Assembly: GCA_010279815.1 (NCBI GenBank)
Contig: QEOQ01000303.1
Location: 37,140-101,139, forward strand
Direction: 5' to 3'
Origin: Brachionus plicatilis
Taxonomy: Eukaryota > Rotifera > Eurotatoria > Ploima > Brachionidae
DNA: 64,000 bases
Below, piece after piece: positions 18,226 through 28,445 of the stretch. A model generated the notes under the pieces. The model searched no databases and had not been told where the DNA came from. It worked only from the letters and a program-made list of their open reading frames with translations. The position numbers and the translations under genes are program-made. The stretch's first letter is position 1; each line of letters starts with the position of its first letter.

Positions 18226-19977
18226 ATGGCTCATTTGTTCTACAATGATTACCTTTACAAAAAACCTAAGCCTAAATCAGATGGTATTTTTGCAATAATT
18301 CAAGACATCTTTGATATTATAAAAAATTAAGTTCTGGAAAGATTGCTAGAGTTTAATGAACAACAACTAGTTAAAACAAATGAAATTCATAATCTTTACA
18401 ATGTCTCTGTGCCGACTCAGGTAAAAACCTTAAAGGTTTGTTAACCCAAAATAATTCAATACTTGAAAAGGACGATATTTGGATAAGTGGAAGAATATTT
18501 AGTGAAAATGCAGGTAGTGGTGGCGGGAAATTAACAGAGCATAATGTTGCCATCCAAGGATCTTATGTTTGCTCAAATAGTCACTCAATTCCCTTAAATT
18601 TATCACATTGCAACGAATATTCTCTTTTTCCAGGACAGGTACCAATCTCGATTCAATCAACATAAGTACTAGGATTTACATTTTTAGATAGTAATGATAA
18701 ATGGTAGAAATCCTGATGGTAAACGCTTTTTCTGCAAAGAAATAGTTGAAGTAATGGAAAATTTTGTTTTCTAAATCTTTTAATCAATATTGTTTTTTTT
18801 TATTAAGCCAAATTATGTACAAGAGAACAAACAGATAAAAAAAGAGATTAAAACTGAATCTACAAATATTGATATGTTTGTAAGTGAAGATGGCTCAATC
18901 GAGACTAGATTAGAACCCAATGAGAATATGGATTGTTTGGTTGCATCCGGACCTTACATGATCACCGGCTCAGCTGAATTAAATTCACTTAATCAACTTT
19001 TAGACGTTGCCAAATCAAATAATCCTCACATTTTAATTCTAGTATTCATTATTTTTCAATTTTAATTTATTTAATTATATCTAAAAATAAAAACTAATAA
19101 TCAAATTAAGCTTGGACCTTTTCTGGACTTAAATCATGATCTAATCGGATCAGGAAATATTCAAACAACTTTTGAAGAATTGTTACAGAGCATTTTTGAT
19201 CAAATCGCTTCTAAATTAGGAAAGTTAGTATCTTTTTTATAAATTTATAAAAATTTTTTTGAATTTTTTTCTTAGCACTAGAACCCAAGTTATAATACAG
19301 CCTTCAGTAAACGATGTAACTCAAGAACAAATATATCCAGTTAATCCATTCACCCCTACTGGTCATTTTCAAAAAACATATAAAGTAAATTTAAAAATGA
19401 TTATTTAAGAAAAAAATTAATTTCTTTGTTTAACAGAATTTTCATTTTTTGCAAGAACCAAATATGATAAAAATAAATGGAATTCAATTTGCTATAACCA
19501 GCACCGATGTAATCAAAGATTTGACATCAATGGCAGTCTCAAAGTATTTGAGCTTTTTGATTTTTTGCTTGTTAACTAATTTCATTCTTAAAGGACCCAG
19601 TCTAGTGATAAGCTTGCCAGAAATTTTGTGCATATGCTGCGACAAAAATCTTTCTATCCAATTTATCCTCCACCTGATCATGTCTGCATTGATTACGAAG
19701 CATGGAACAAACATGCCAAAATTTACACTCATCCAAAAATTTTTATCGCCGTGTCGGACATGGCTAAATTCACTAAAGTAACCAAAAAGCAAAAAATAAA
19801 AATAAAATATCTTTTAATTTTTAGGAAGTTAATAATTGTGTTTGCATCAATCCAGGTAGATTTGTCAGAGGAACAGCAACGGGTAGTTATGCCCAAATAA
19901 CCATTCAGATGAACAAAATACAAGAAAATGATCAAGACAAAAATTCAGGAATAGAAGTTACTTTTCAAAAAATCTAA
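18226..19977 (+). CDS. POLA2: DNA polymerase alpha subunit B, 10 exons
   Basis: Exons read as 18226-18283, 18332-18420, 18471-18638, 18688-18750, 18808-19041, 19111-19223, 19276-19384, 19437-19543, 19594-19777 and 19825-19977. They give one frame of 425 residues. Family signatures in order are NEYSLFPGQ, VASGPYMITGS, ILVLGPFLD-type (LGPFLDLNHDLIGSG), QVIIQPSVNDV, YPVNPFTPTG, ITSTDVIKDL, the FYPIYPPP/IDYEAW block, and a C-terminal NPGRFVRGTATGSYAQ. The protein is the non-catalytic B subunit of the polymerase alpha-primase complex, with an OB fold and an inactive calcineurin-like phosphoesterase fold. Human POLA2 is 598 residues; the roughly 110-150 N-terminal residues that normally bind partners are missing or lie in unseen upstream exons. 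Introns are 46-72 bases. MRPL43 follows after 142 bases. Confidence 0.92.
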
Positions 19978-20119
19978 ATAAAATTTTTATTTAAAATAAT
20001 TTGTAAATTTATAAATAAAATTTTTCTGTAAAACAAATTTCAATTATATCTCTTCAATGACCAATAGCTTGGTCTTGGCAAATAATTTAAAATGGATCAA
20101 TTAAATTTTTTTAGAGATA

Positions 20120-20759
20120 ATGCAAACTATTAGAAAAATACAAACTAATGTACTTAATTTTGTAAGTAAAGGGTTCAACTTTCAAGCGACTCGTTCGACT
20201 TCCAATTCACAGCCGTCTGAATTTATAAGTACTAATTTGGAAAATGGTTTAGGCAGATATGTCTGTCAGTTGCAACGGGTTACTTTTAAATTTTGCAAAG
20301 AAAACCCAGGCAGTCGCGGCATACGAGAATTTGTTGAAAATGGCTTGGTTGATTTTGCCAAACAAAATCCTGGAGTTGTTGTCTACTTACAGCCAAAGCG
20401 TCATAGACGACCAAAAATTTCAGCTGAATATTGTAGGTTAGAATAAAAAAATGAGAATAAATTTATTATTTTGTTAAGTAAATGGATCTAAGCAAAATCT
20501 TGACGTGCATCAATATAGCCGAGAGAAATTAACCAAATGGCTTGAATTTATGCGAACAAGAAAAGGCGATACTATTGTTAGAATACTTAAAAAACAAAAA
20601 ACTCATAATCCAAGTATTCAAGGAGCATGGAATCCATTTACTAATAAAATCCCTTCTAGAGCTGTGGAAAATTTCCCTTCAGCCGAATTAAATAAGCCCA
20701 CCTCTATAGAAAAAACAGCTACTGAAAAAATTCTTGAACTTGCCAAAAACCCAAAATAA
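20120..20759 (+). CDS. MRPL43: mitochondrial large-subunit ribosomal protein L43, 2 exons
   Basis: Exons 20120-20432 and 20479-20759 give 197 residues. The L51/S25/CI-B8 domain is recognised from LGRYVCQLQRVTFKFC, NPGSRGIREFVENGL, NPGVVVYLQP and, across the splice, AEYLNGS. It ends in NPSIQGAWNPFTNK, closely resembling animal MRPL43. It is part of the mitochondrial 39S subunit. The N-terminus (MQTIRKIQTNVLNFV) is basic and amphipathic, as expected for import. The split codon T|TA (Leu) restores the conserved AEYLNG. A T-tract ending in TTTTTTTAG lies 6 bases before the ATG, suggesting trans-splicing or a short 5' UTR intron. The C-terminal tail beyond the conserved domain is Lys/Ser/Thr-rich. 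Confidence 0.94.
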
Positions 20760-22621
20760 AATTTTAAATAAAAAAAATTTTTTAAATAAAGTAAAATTGG
20801 TTTTATTATTATAAATTAAATCATATGAGTAAACTAATTTCAATTTATTTCATTAAATATTTATGGTAAAATTTGATTAATAAAAAGTTTTATCAATTTA
20901 AGACTCATTTCATTTAAGACTTCATTTATTGGATTATAAAATATTATTTGAATAAATTTTAATTTTTTGATAAATTCTATAGTTTTGATCTCAATTCTAA
21001 ACAAATTTTTTTATTTAAATTAAAAAATTTATGGTATACAATTTTTAAAATTTTATCTTTTGATGAGTCATTTCATCAAAACTTTTAATTAAATAAATAT
21101 ATCATTTATCGAATTCTCTCATTTTAATTTAATAAATATCGAACACGCTTGTTATGAATACATTATTTAAAATTTTTTTTATATCTTAATTTATAATTTT
21201 GCTACTGTTTTATTTAAACATAATTTTTTCTAACCAGTCTAATTTTAAACAAAAAAAATTAAACTTTTTTCTAAATTTTATTTTTGTTATTTTAAGTAAA
21301 ATTTTTTAAATTGTCTTTTTACTTTTAATTCTTATTTTCTCACTAGATTTAATATTTTAAAATTTTATCATATATATATATTTTTTTTTAATTCACCTAA
21401 CACCTAATTAACTTTAGAAAATCATTCATGTTTGGTGATAATTTATTATTTAATAAGAATTGGCTTAAGTATGGAAACATAATTTACATTTAAAGAAATT
21501 TCTTTTTTTCGATTTTGATACCATTTATTTTTAAAACGCTATAGCAAGATGAATCATTTGTTTAAAAAATGATTAATCTTAAATTTTCTATGATTTAAAA
21601 TTCATCGTTTTCTTTGTACATTGTGAGACCACATGATCTTTTGTATAGAAAGCAGATGTAATGTCTCAGTAAAAAAAATATATTAAAAAATTTGGATCCC
21701 ACCAGAGTTTAATTTTAAAATTTTTTTAATTTTTAATCTCGAAGGCAAACAAATTAAAAATAGCTTGTTTAAAATTTAACTTTAAAAAAAGAGAGAGATA
21801 ATGGTTGATTATGCACATAATATTAAGTAGTATAAATTTCTTATCATGCCATTTCCTATAATTTTCCAAAATTCAATATTTTCTATAAGTGACTCATATG
21901 AAACTGCATACATTCTCTAGGTGAAAGTGTTCTTTAAAAACTGTCTTGTGGTATCAAAAATAATTTTCTCCATTGAATTCCATTTAAGGAATCAATTCAC
22001 GGAAAATCCTTGTTTAGAGTAAATTTAAGAGCTTAGAACTAATACTTTATTTTCCTTATAATTGAAAAAAAAAAAGGATAAAAAGCAGTTTGAAAGAGAA
22101 AATAAATCATTCATAATACAAGTACGCATACATTTTGTTTAGATTGCGCAAAATATTTGAAAATTTGAAAAAATTTCATGGCTTTGATAAATTATTAAAA
22201 TTAGAGATCTCTTTATCCGAAAGCTATATTCATGGCATTCCTCTTTTGATGAGAAAAATTTCGCAGTTATAAAACATTTTAGCATTTTATTTTAATAAAA
22301 AAATTATTTAGTTTTATTGATGAGATTTGAAGCGAAAAATTGATTTTAAATAGCATAGAAAAATTATTTTCAGCAATTCGAACACTTGCTTAGAACGTGA
22401 TCGAAGCAACCCTAGACTTTATCAAAATAAAGCTAATTTATTTGAATAAATTTAAAAAAAAAACTCAAAACACGTTCAAATTTAAAAAAATAAAATAAAT
22501 TTTGATAAAATAAAATTTTAAAATTTTTTTTTTTTATTAAATCAGGACACTAGGCCTAGATTGAGAAAAAAAAAAAGCATAAACAAAATTATTGTACTTT
22601 AGATAAATATTTTTCGAAATC
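20760..22621. other. intergenic MRPL43-TPS, no supported gene
   Basis: 1.9 kb, AT-rich, stops in all frames, including a GAGA run near 21790 and a TA run at 21370-21381. No structured repeat was recognised. Confidence 0.5.
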
Positions 22622-24919
22622 ATGAAGCGTTCTTTGGTAGTTGTTTCCAATCGTTTGCCGTTTGTAATAAGCACAAACGAGAACGGTGATCCGGTGCGCA
22701 AAAATTCAGCAGGTGGTCTGGTGACAGCTTTGGCGCCTTTGGTGATTAAAAATGACGGCTATTGGGTAGGATGGGCCGGCAACGATTTGACAGAGAACAT
22801 GCAAATACCGGAAAGTGACGACCCGACAGCGATCGCGCACGGAATCAAGAGCTCTCAAATAATTCCCATTTACTTGTCAAAAGAAACGTTTGACTTGTAC
22901 TACAATGGCGTTTGCAATGGAACACTGTGGCCTTTGATGCACTCGTTGCCCACACTGGCTGTTTTCAGAGGCGACCAATGGAGCGCCTATGTGGCCGTCA
23001 ACGAGCTATTCTCCAACTCAACGTTTGAAGCGGTCAAAAAGTTCGATAATCTGGATGAAAAAAGCAACCTTGTTTGGATACAAGACTATCAGTTGATGGT
23101 GATGCCAATGATGCTGAGAAATTTGCTGGACGAGGCGCACATCACATGTAAGTTGGCCTTTTTTTTGCACATACCATTTCCGTCGTGGGACATTTTCCGT
23201 CTGAACCCGTGGGCAAACGAAATTTTGCTCGGACTGCTGGGCTGCGATCTGATCGCCTTTCACACAAACACCTATGCCAGTAACTTTATCGAGTGTTGTT
23301 TTTACATTCTTGGCGCCCGCGTTGACCGCAAAGAGATGATCATTGAATATGGCAACAAGACCAGTGTGGTGCGAGCGCTGCCCATTGGCATTCCATACGA
23401 TTGGTTCGAGAAAAATGCCCGAATCGCGCCCAAGCCGTTTAATTTCAAGGAAAAAGTTATATTCGGCGTGGACAGGCTCGACTACACCAAGGGAATTATT
23501 CAGCGTGTGCGCGGCTACGAGCGCTTTTTGGAAAAGTATCCCGATTGCAGGGAAAAGGTGGTGTTTTTTCAAGTGGCCGTGCCGTCAAGAACCGATGTAG
23601 AGGACTACAGAAATTTAAAAGATGAGCTAGAGAGGGAAATTGGCCGTATCAGCGGCCGCTTTGCCACTGCTGAATGGACCCCTATTAAATACATTTGCAA
23701 TAACATATCTCAATTTGACCTGGCCGGATATTATCGCGATGCCAGAATCGGTCTGATCACGCCTGTCAGAGACGGCATGAATCTAGTTGCCAAAGAGTAT
23801 GTGGCCTGTCAAATAGATGATCCTGGCGTTCTGATTATTTCTCCGTTTACTGGCGCCGGCGAGACAATGAACGAAGCGCTGCTGGTCAACCCGCTTGAGC
23901 AGGATTTGATCGCCGATGCCATCAAGACTGCTTATGACATGAAGTACTATGAGAGAAAGCTAAGAATGAATGCCCTACAGACCAGAGAAAGATTGTTCAA
24001 CTTGGACACATGGCTCGAGTCTTTTTTCGATGCTGTTGACATGATAGACAACTTTAAGAAGATGAAGTCTTTGAATGTGTCCGACTACGAGTCGTGGCTA
24101 GGCCCCATTCTCAAAGGATACAATTTGTCCATTATATTGGACTATGATGGCACTCTGGTTCCATTGCAAACGCATCCAGATCTGGCTGTCTTGCCGGACG
24201 ATGTCAAAAGCCTGCTGGAAAAGCTGGCCGAGTGCAAGCACATTGACGTGACCATTCTGTCTGGACGCTCAATGGAAAACTTGAAAAGACTGATCAAAAT
24301 AAAGAATATTAATTTGTCAGGAAGTCATGGAATGGAGCTGTGCTTGGCAAATGGTCTCCAAGAAGATTGCGAACAAGCGGTCATATTCCGAGCCAAAATT
24401 CCCGATCTTGTCAAAGAACTGAGGGAAAATGTGTGCGAGCATGGAGGCTGGATCGAAGAAAAGAGATACCATGTGACCTTTCATTGGAGAGACACCAATC
24501 CGAGCTTTAAGCAGTTGATGATACAGAAAGCGACAGAGATAGTGCAGAAGTATGGATTTCAGGCAACAAGGGCTCATTGCGCTGTGGAGGCAAGACCTCC
24601 CATAGGATGGGACAAGGGCCGAGGAGTGTATAACATACTGGAAAAGTTGTATGGAGTTACTTGGGCCGACACTTACAAAGCAGTTTTTATTGGCGACGAT
24701 GAAACTGATGAAGACGCCATGCGAGCTCTGTCCGGTCTTGGCATCACTTTCAGAGTGGGCAAGCCGCATGTGAAAACAGCAGCCTCACACAGACTGGCTA
24801 ATCCTGACGCGGTGAAAATCTTTTTGGAATGGGCTATCGGTTATGTGGATCGCATCAAGTCAACCATACAAACACCTGTTACTGAACGAAGACTTCAAGC
24901 GATTCGAAGAAAGAACTAA
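22622..24919 (+). CDS. TPS: trehalose-6-phosphate synthase / phosphatase fusion
   Basis: Intronless, 765 residues. Residues 1-480 form a GT20 glycosyltransferase: SLVVVSNRLPF, NSAGGLVTAL, YWVGWAGND, WIQDYQLMVMP, FFLHIPFPSWDIFR, FGVDRLDYTKGI and TPVRDGMNLVAKEY. Residues from about 500 form a HAD-type trehalose phosphatase with DYDGT (D507 nucleophile), a LSGRS motif and GDDETDED (about 691). The GT20 part joins UDP-glucose and glucose-6-phosphate; the HAD part can remove the phosphate to release trehalose, an invertebrate blood sugar and stress protectant made in the cytosol. All motifs look intact in both halves. Codon use is much GC-richer than in the neighbours, as for G3BP and Tbx2/3. The gene is isolated, with about 1.9 kb free upstream and 3.5 kb downstream. 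Confidence 0.96.
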   Translation: MKRSLVVVSNRLPFVISTNENGDPVRKNSAGGLVTALAPLVIKNDGYWVGWAGNDLTENMQIPESDDPTAIAHGIKSSQIIPIYLSKETFDLYYNGVCNGTLWPLMHSLPTLAVFRGDQWSAYVAVNELFSNSTFEAVKKFDNLDEKSNLVWIQDYQLMVMPMMLRNLLDEAHITCKLAFFLHIPFPSWDIFRLNPWANEILLGLLGCDLIAFHTNTYASNFIECCFYILGARVDRKEMIIEYGNKTSVVRALPIGIPYDWFEKNARIAPKPFNFKEKVIFGVDRLDYTKGIIQRVRGYERFLEKYPDCREKVVFFQVAVPSRTDVEDYRNLKDELEREIGRISGRFATAEWTPIKYICNNISQFDLAGYYRDARIGLITPVRDGMNLVAKEYVACQIDDPGVLIISPFTGAGETMNEALLVNPLEQDLIADAIKTAYDMKYYERKLRMNALQTRERLFNLDTWLESFFDAVDMIDNFKKMKSLNVSDYESWLGPILKGYNLSIILDYDGTLVPLQTHPDLAVLPDDVKSLLEKLAECKHIDVTILSGRSMENLKRLIKIKNINLSGSHGMELCLANGLQEDCEQAVIFRAKIPDLVKELRENVCEHGGWIEEKRYHVTFHWRDTNPSFKQLMIQKATEIVQKYGFQATRAHCAVEARPPIGWDKGRGVYNILEKLYGVTWADTYKAVFIGDDETDEDAMRALSGLGITFRVGKPHVKTAASHRLANPDAVKIFLEWAIGYVDRIKSTIQTPVTERRLQAIRRKN

Positions 24920-26087
24920 TTTTTTTTTTTTTAAGATTTTTAATTTAATCCTCAATTTTGAAATTTAAAAAAAAATTGTCACATAAGCATTTTTTTTTGT
25001 TTAGTTTTCAATTATATTAAAATTTTTATTTAGGAAAAATGCTCTAACATTTATTTATTTTTATTAATAAAAATATAATTAGAACTTGTATTTTGTTTTT
25101 ATTTTAACAGCACTTAAAAAAATACTGCAGCAAATTGCAACATACTTTGTTGCATCTTTAATACCTAAAATAGAATCATTATTTTCTTTTTTTTAGTAAA
25201 TTAAACCAATAATCAATTTAAATTATTAATACATAATAATTTGTCATAATAAAAAATTAGAAAAATTATTTTAGGTAATTAAGATTTTTAAGTATATTTT
25301 ATTTACTTTATTTTTAATTCATCAAAAAGGAAGAATTTTTGCTCAATTTGTATTTGAATTTCACTATACCAATTTTTAGCAATTATTTTAAAAATAAATG
25401 TTAAACATTTTTGGCAAATTGAAGTTTCAGATCAAATTTTAAGATCAAAACGATCATTCAAAATTTTAGAACTTAATTAATCTAATGATTTTAATAATTT
25501 TTAAGAAATAAATACTGAAAATTACTAGACATGTTATGTCTAATAATGGTTCATTATCAAATCAACATCAAAATGATAAATCTCTAATTTATTTAACAAG
25601 AACAATCAATAATTTAAATAATTCAGGTTAAGTTAATTCTCAAATTCAAATTTATAACTTTAAAATCCATTCATTCAAACTATAACAAGACTTTTCAACT
25701 GAAAATTTAAGTTGAAAAGTCTTGTTATATGGTATTTTCAAAATATACAAGAGGAAAAAATCACCTAAACCTCGAAATTCATGGGAATAAATTCGATAAT
25801 TAGAAAGAATCGATCCATTCTTAAACATAAATTTGATACTCCCTCTAACATTTTACATCACGAGGCTTTTAACAAATTAAAACTTCTAACAGTCTCGAAC
25901 TTTCCCTTTCTATCATTTTTTTATTTATTTATTTCAAAACTTATTTAAAAAAAACTTTTAATTTTATTTTATTTTACCATTTTTTTTTTTATCTGAAGGA
26001 GCTAATGCTCGATACAGATATACAAATAAATAATAAATAAATAATAAATAATTCATTCAAACTGAAATAAATTTATTTTTCTACTTT
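24920..26087. other. intergenic, holds one perfect hairpin
   Basis: AT-rich, non-coding. It contains the 20-bp perfect inverted repeat at 25681-25729 and an (AAAT)-like simple run at about 26025-26050. Confidence 0.5.
25681..25729. repeat. perfect 20-bp inverted repeat with 9-base loop
   Basis: The arm TATAACAAGACTTTTCAACT (25681-25700) is followed by loop GAAAATTTA and then its exact reverse complement (25710-25729). All 20 pairs match and pairing stops sharply on the outside. If transcribed it would form a stable 49-base hairpin on either strand. It may be a short foldback repeat, a small-RNA precursor or the fused ends of a transposon. Confidence 0.9.
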
Positions 26088-26201
26088 AACAAGTCACGGA
26101 GGGGACTGCGCCCCCTCCGTACCTCCCCAGCTTTGAAATTTTAAAATATATTTTATAGATACTTGATTTTACAATTGAGGTTTTTTGACATGGCATTGAG
26201 A
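26088..26201 (-). repeat. dispersed repeat with GC-rich hairpin end, copy 1
   Basis: About 114 bases match, almost base for base, the reverse complement of 38141-38254. One end is a GC-rich palindrome (ACGGAGGGG...CCCCTCCGT) that stands out in AT-rich DNA, followed by CCTCCCCAGCTTTG and an AT-rich body ending near CATGGCATTGA. The palindrome has a base change in this copy that weakens the stem. It directly abuts the inverted-repeat element that starts at 26209. Confidence 0.85.
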
Positions 26202-26208
26202 TGATGAC

Positions 26209-27519
26209 GGTTATTCCTAAAACACGGACCTCCAGTTTGTAAATAAAACACGGACCCATACATATCTCCCCCATTTAATACTATGTCATTTATCACCCAC
26301 CATTTTTCTAGTGCAACATTTTACCAGCTTTCACTTAAGACCAAAATCTAAGCTCTAGCACATTTGGTTCGCCCTCCATTTAAGCTTGATATCAAAATAG
26401 ATAGTTCAAATTATTTAAAATAATTTATTTTTTAAGACTCTGTTTATTCATTTTTTTTTTAAAATTTTTATTTAATGAATTTAAATTTTTTTTTCTTTTT
26501 TGCATGTCACTTAAATAATTCTTACATTTGTTTTTACTTGAGAATTTTTACAAAATTGAGAATCTTAATTGTTATCTGATATGATTACTGTAAATTAGCC
26601 ATCTTTTCTTTTAAAAGAAAATGACGTTTAAATTTTCGAAGATTTTTAAAAATCAAGATAAATAAAAAAAAATTCGTATATTAACAAGACAAATCAATTC
26701 TTGTAAAAAAGCGATTAATTGCAAAAAAGATTGTTAATTTATTTTTATTATTTTTTATAAAAAAAATAAAAATATGAAGAAAGGATAATAATAACACATT
26801 CGGTCGACTCAAAAGAAAAATTGCTTAATGCTTTAGCTAATTTATTTAAAAAACCATTTATTTTTTTAACAAATAAATACAATTACCGTAAACTCATGAC
26901 CACTACTCTTGGAACAATGTCAAAATTTAGGTTTATTCTATATAACCCTAATTAATACTATCGAAGCTATGTTAAAATTATTTTATTTTTTTTAGAATAA
27001 ACCTTGACTCCTGACTCTGAACTAAGAGTAAGCGCAAAAGCTTGCTTTTATTCTTAGAATAATTTTGAATTTGTGGAGTTAAAAAATTTAAAATTAACTT
27101 TTATTTTAATTTTTGTCTTTATTCTAAGAGTAATATTTAAATAAAATAATCGATTGACACCGAATACTGATTTTTTGAAAATAACCAGATTGGAATAAAT
27201 ACCGGTCCATATTAACCAACCCTTTTTTTTGATCAAAATAACACTTTTGCATAAGCATGATTTAATAATTTCTATTAAATTATTGTTAATATAACATATA
27301 AAAATTAAATAAATTAATTTTTGTTGGGATTTTTAGATTATTTTTTTTATAAATTGCATTATAAATTACTTAATTTTTTTTTAAAATTATAGAAAAAATA
27401 ATAAATTAAATTTAGTAATAAGAAAATGGTGGGGGATAAATGGCATAGTATTAATGGGGGAGATAAGTATGGGTCCGTGTTTTATTTAAAAACTGGAGGT
27501 CCGTGTTTTAGTAATAACC
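26209..27519. mobile_element. non-autonomous element with about 98-bp terminal inverted repeats
   Basis: The left terminus (26209-26307) and the reverse complement of the right terminus (27422-27519) are nearly identical over about 98 bases, beginning GGTTATTNCTAAAACACGG. Inside each repeat the block AAAACACGGACC occurs twice about 28 bases apart, as subterminal binding sites often do. The interior (26308-27421) is AT-rich with stops in all frames and encodes no transposase, so this is a MITE-like or internally deleted DNA transposon of unknown superfamily. I see no clear target-site duplication. Confidence 0.85.
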
Positions 27520-28445
27520 AAATATAATGCTTGAGGAAAAAATATTTCTATTGTCTTTTACCATTATTGAAAACTGCGATTAGTTTGAAAAAAAAACGCT
27601 GTTAGTGTGAACATGCAAGCTGCGCCTTGGACAATCATGGCTTTACTTCTATATTTCAAATTTGACTTTTCACAATTAACCAAAATATCTGCCTTCTGAT
27701 TTGGTATTAGACTTATTGATCACATAAATTTAAAAAATGGTCACGAAATTTTAAATTAATGAAAATATATTTATCAATTTATATATTGTTTTTCCTTTTT
27801 TGTCACATAAAAAGTAAGACCCATCTAATAATCAGCCATAATTTTTGATAAAAAGATTTCGGTGCAAACAATTTCTTTTTCTGCTAAAACTTTCGATGAA
27901 ATAAATTTCCAAAAAAAAGGATTATGAATCCACTTAGATATTCAATATAAAGATCAAAAATAAATTGAAAATTCATTAATTGATTGATTATAAGTATCAT
28001 GTAATTATTTCAAATAAAATAGCTATTTAACCATTTTTTTCGAAAGTAGACTGATTTATCTACTTTTTTGGGCAAATATAGATAAAGATAAAAATTGAAA
28101 AAAAAACATAAATACCAATATGAAATTTCAGTATTATTAAAAATAAAATAATTGGAGTAATCTAATCAAAAATTAAAGATGGGAACTGGGAAAATTTTCA
28201 ATGCAAATCCTATATTCCTCTTTATTCTTAATTCACAGACTAGGACATTATATGTAAATTTCTCTTTTTTATTAATACATTTTTCTTTTATGAGCTTTTA
28301 TTTATTTTTAAATTATTCATGTATTTTAATATTTTTATGATTATCTTATCTCCGGTAATTTTCTCACAAAAAACGAACTTTATATATAACTTATTCAGTT
28401 TATTTTTTTTTAATTCAGGTAATTAGAGTTAAGGTTTTGAATAAA
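27520..28445. other. intergenic, NF-kB upstream region
   Basis: AT-rich. A GC-richer snippet at about 27600-27640 is unexplained. A T-tract ending in TTCAG at 28414-28418 lies 27 bases before the NF-kB ATG and looks like a splice acceptor. Confidence 0.45.
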
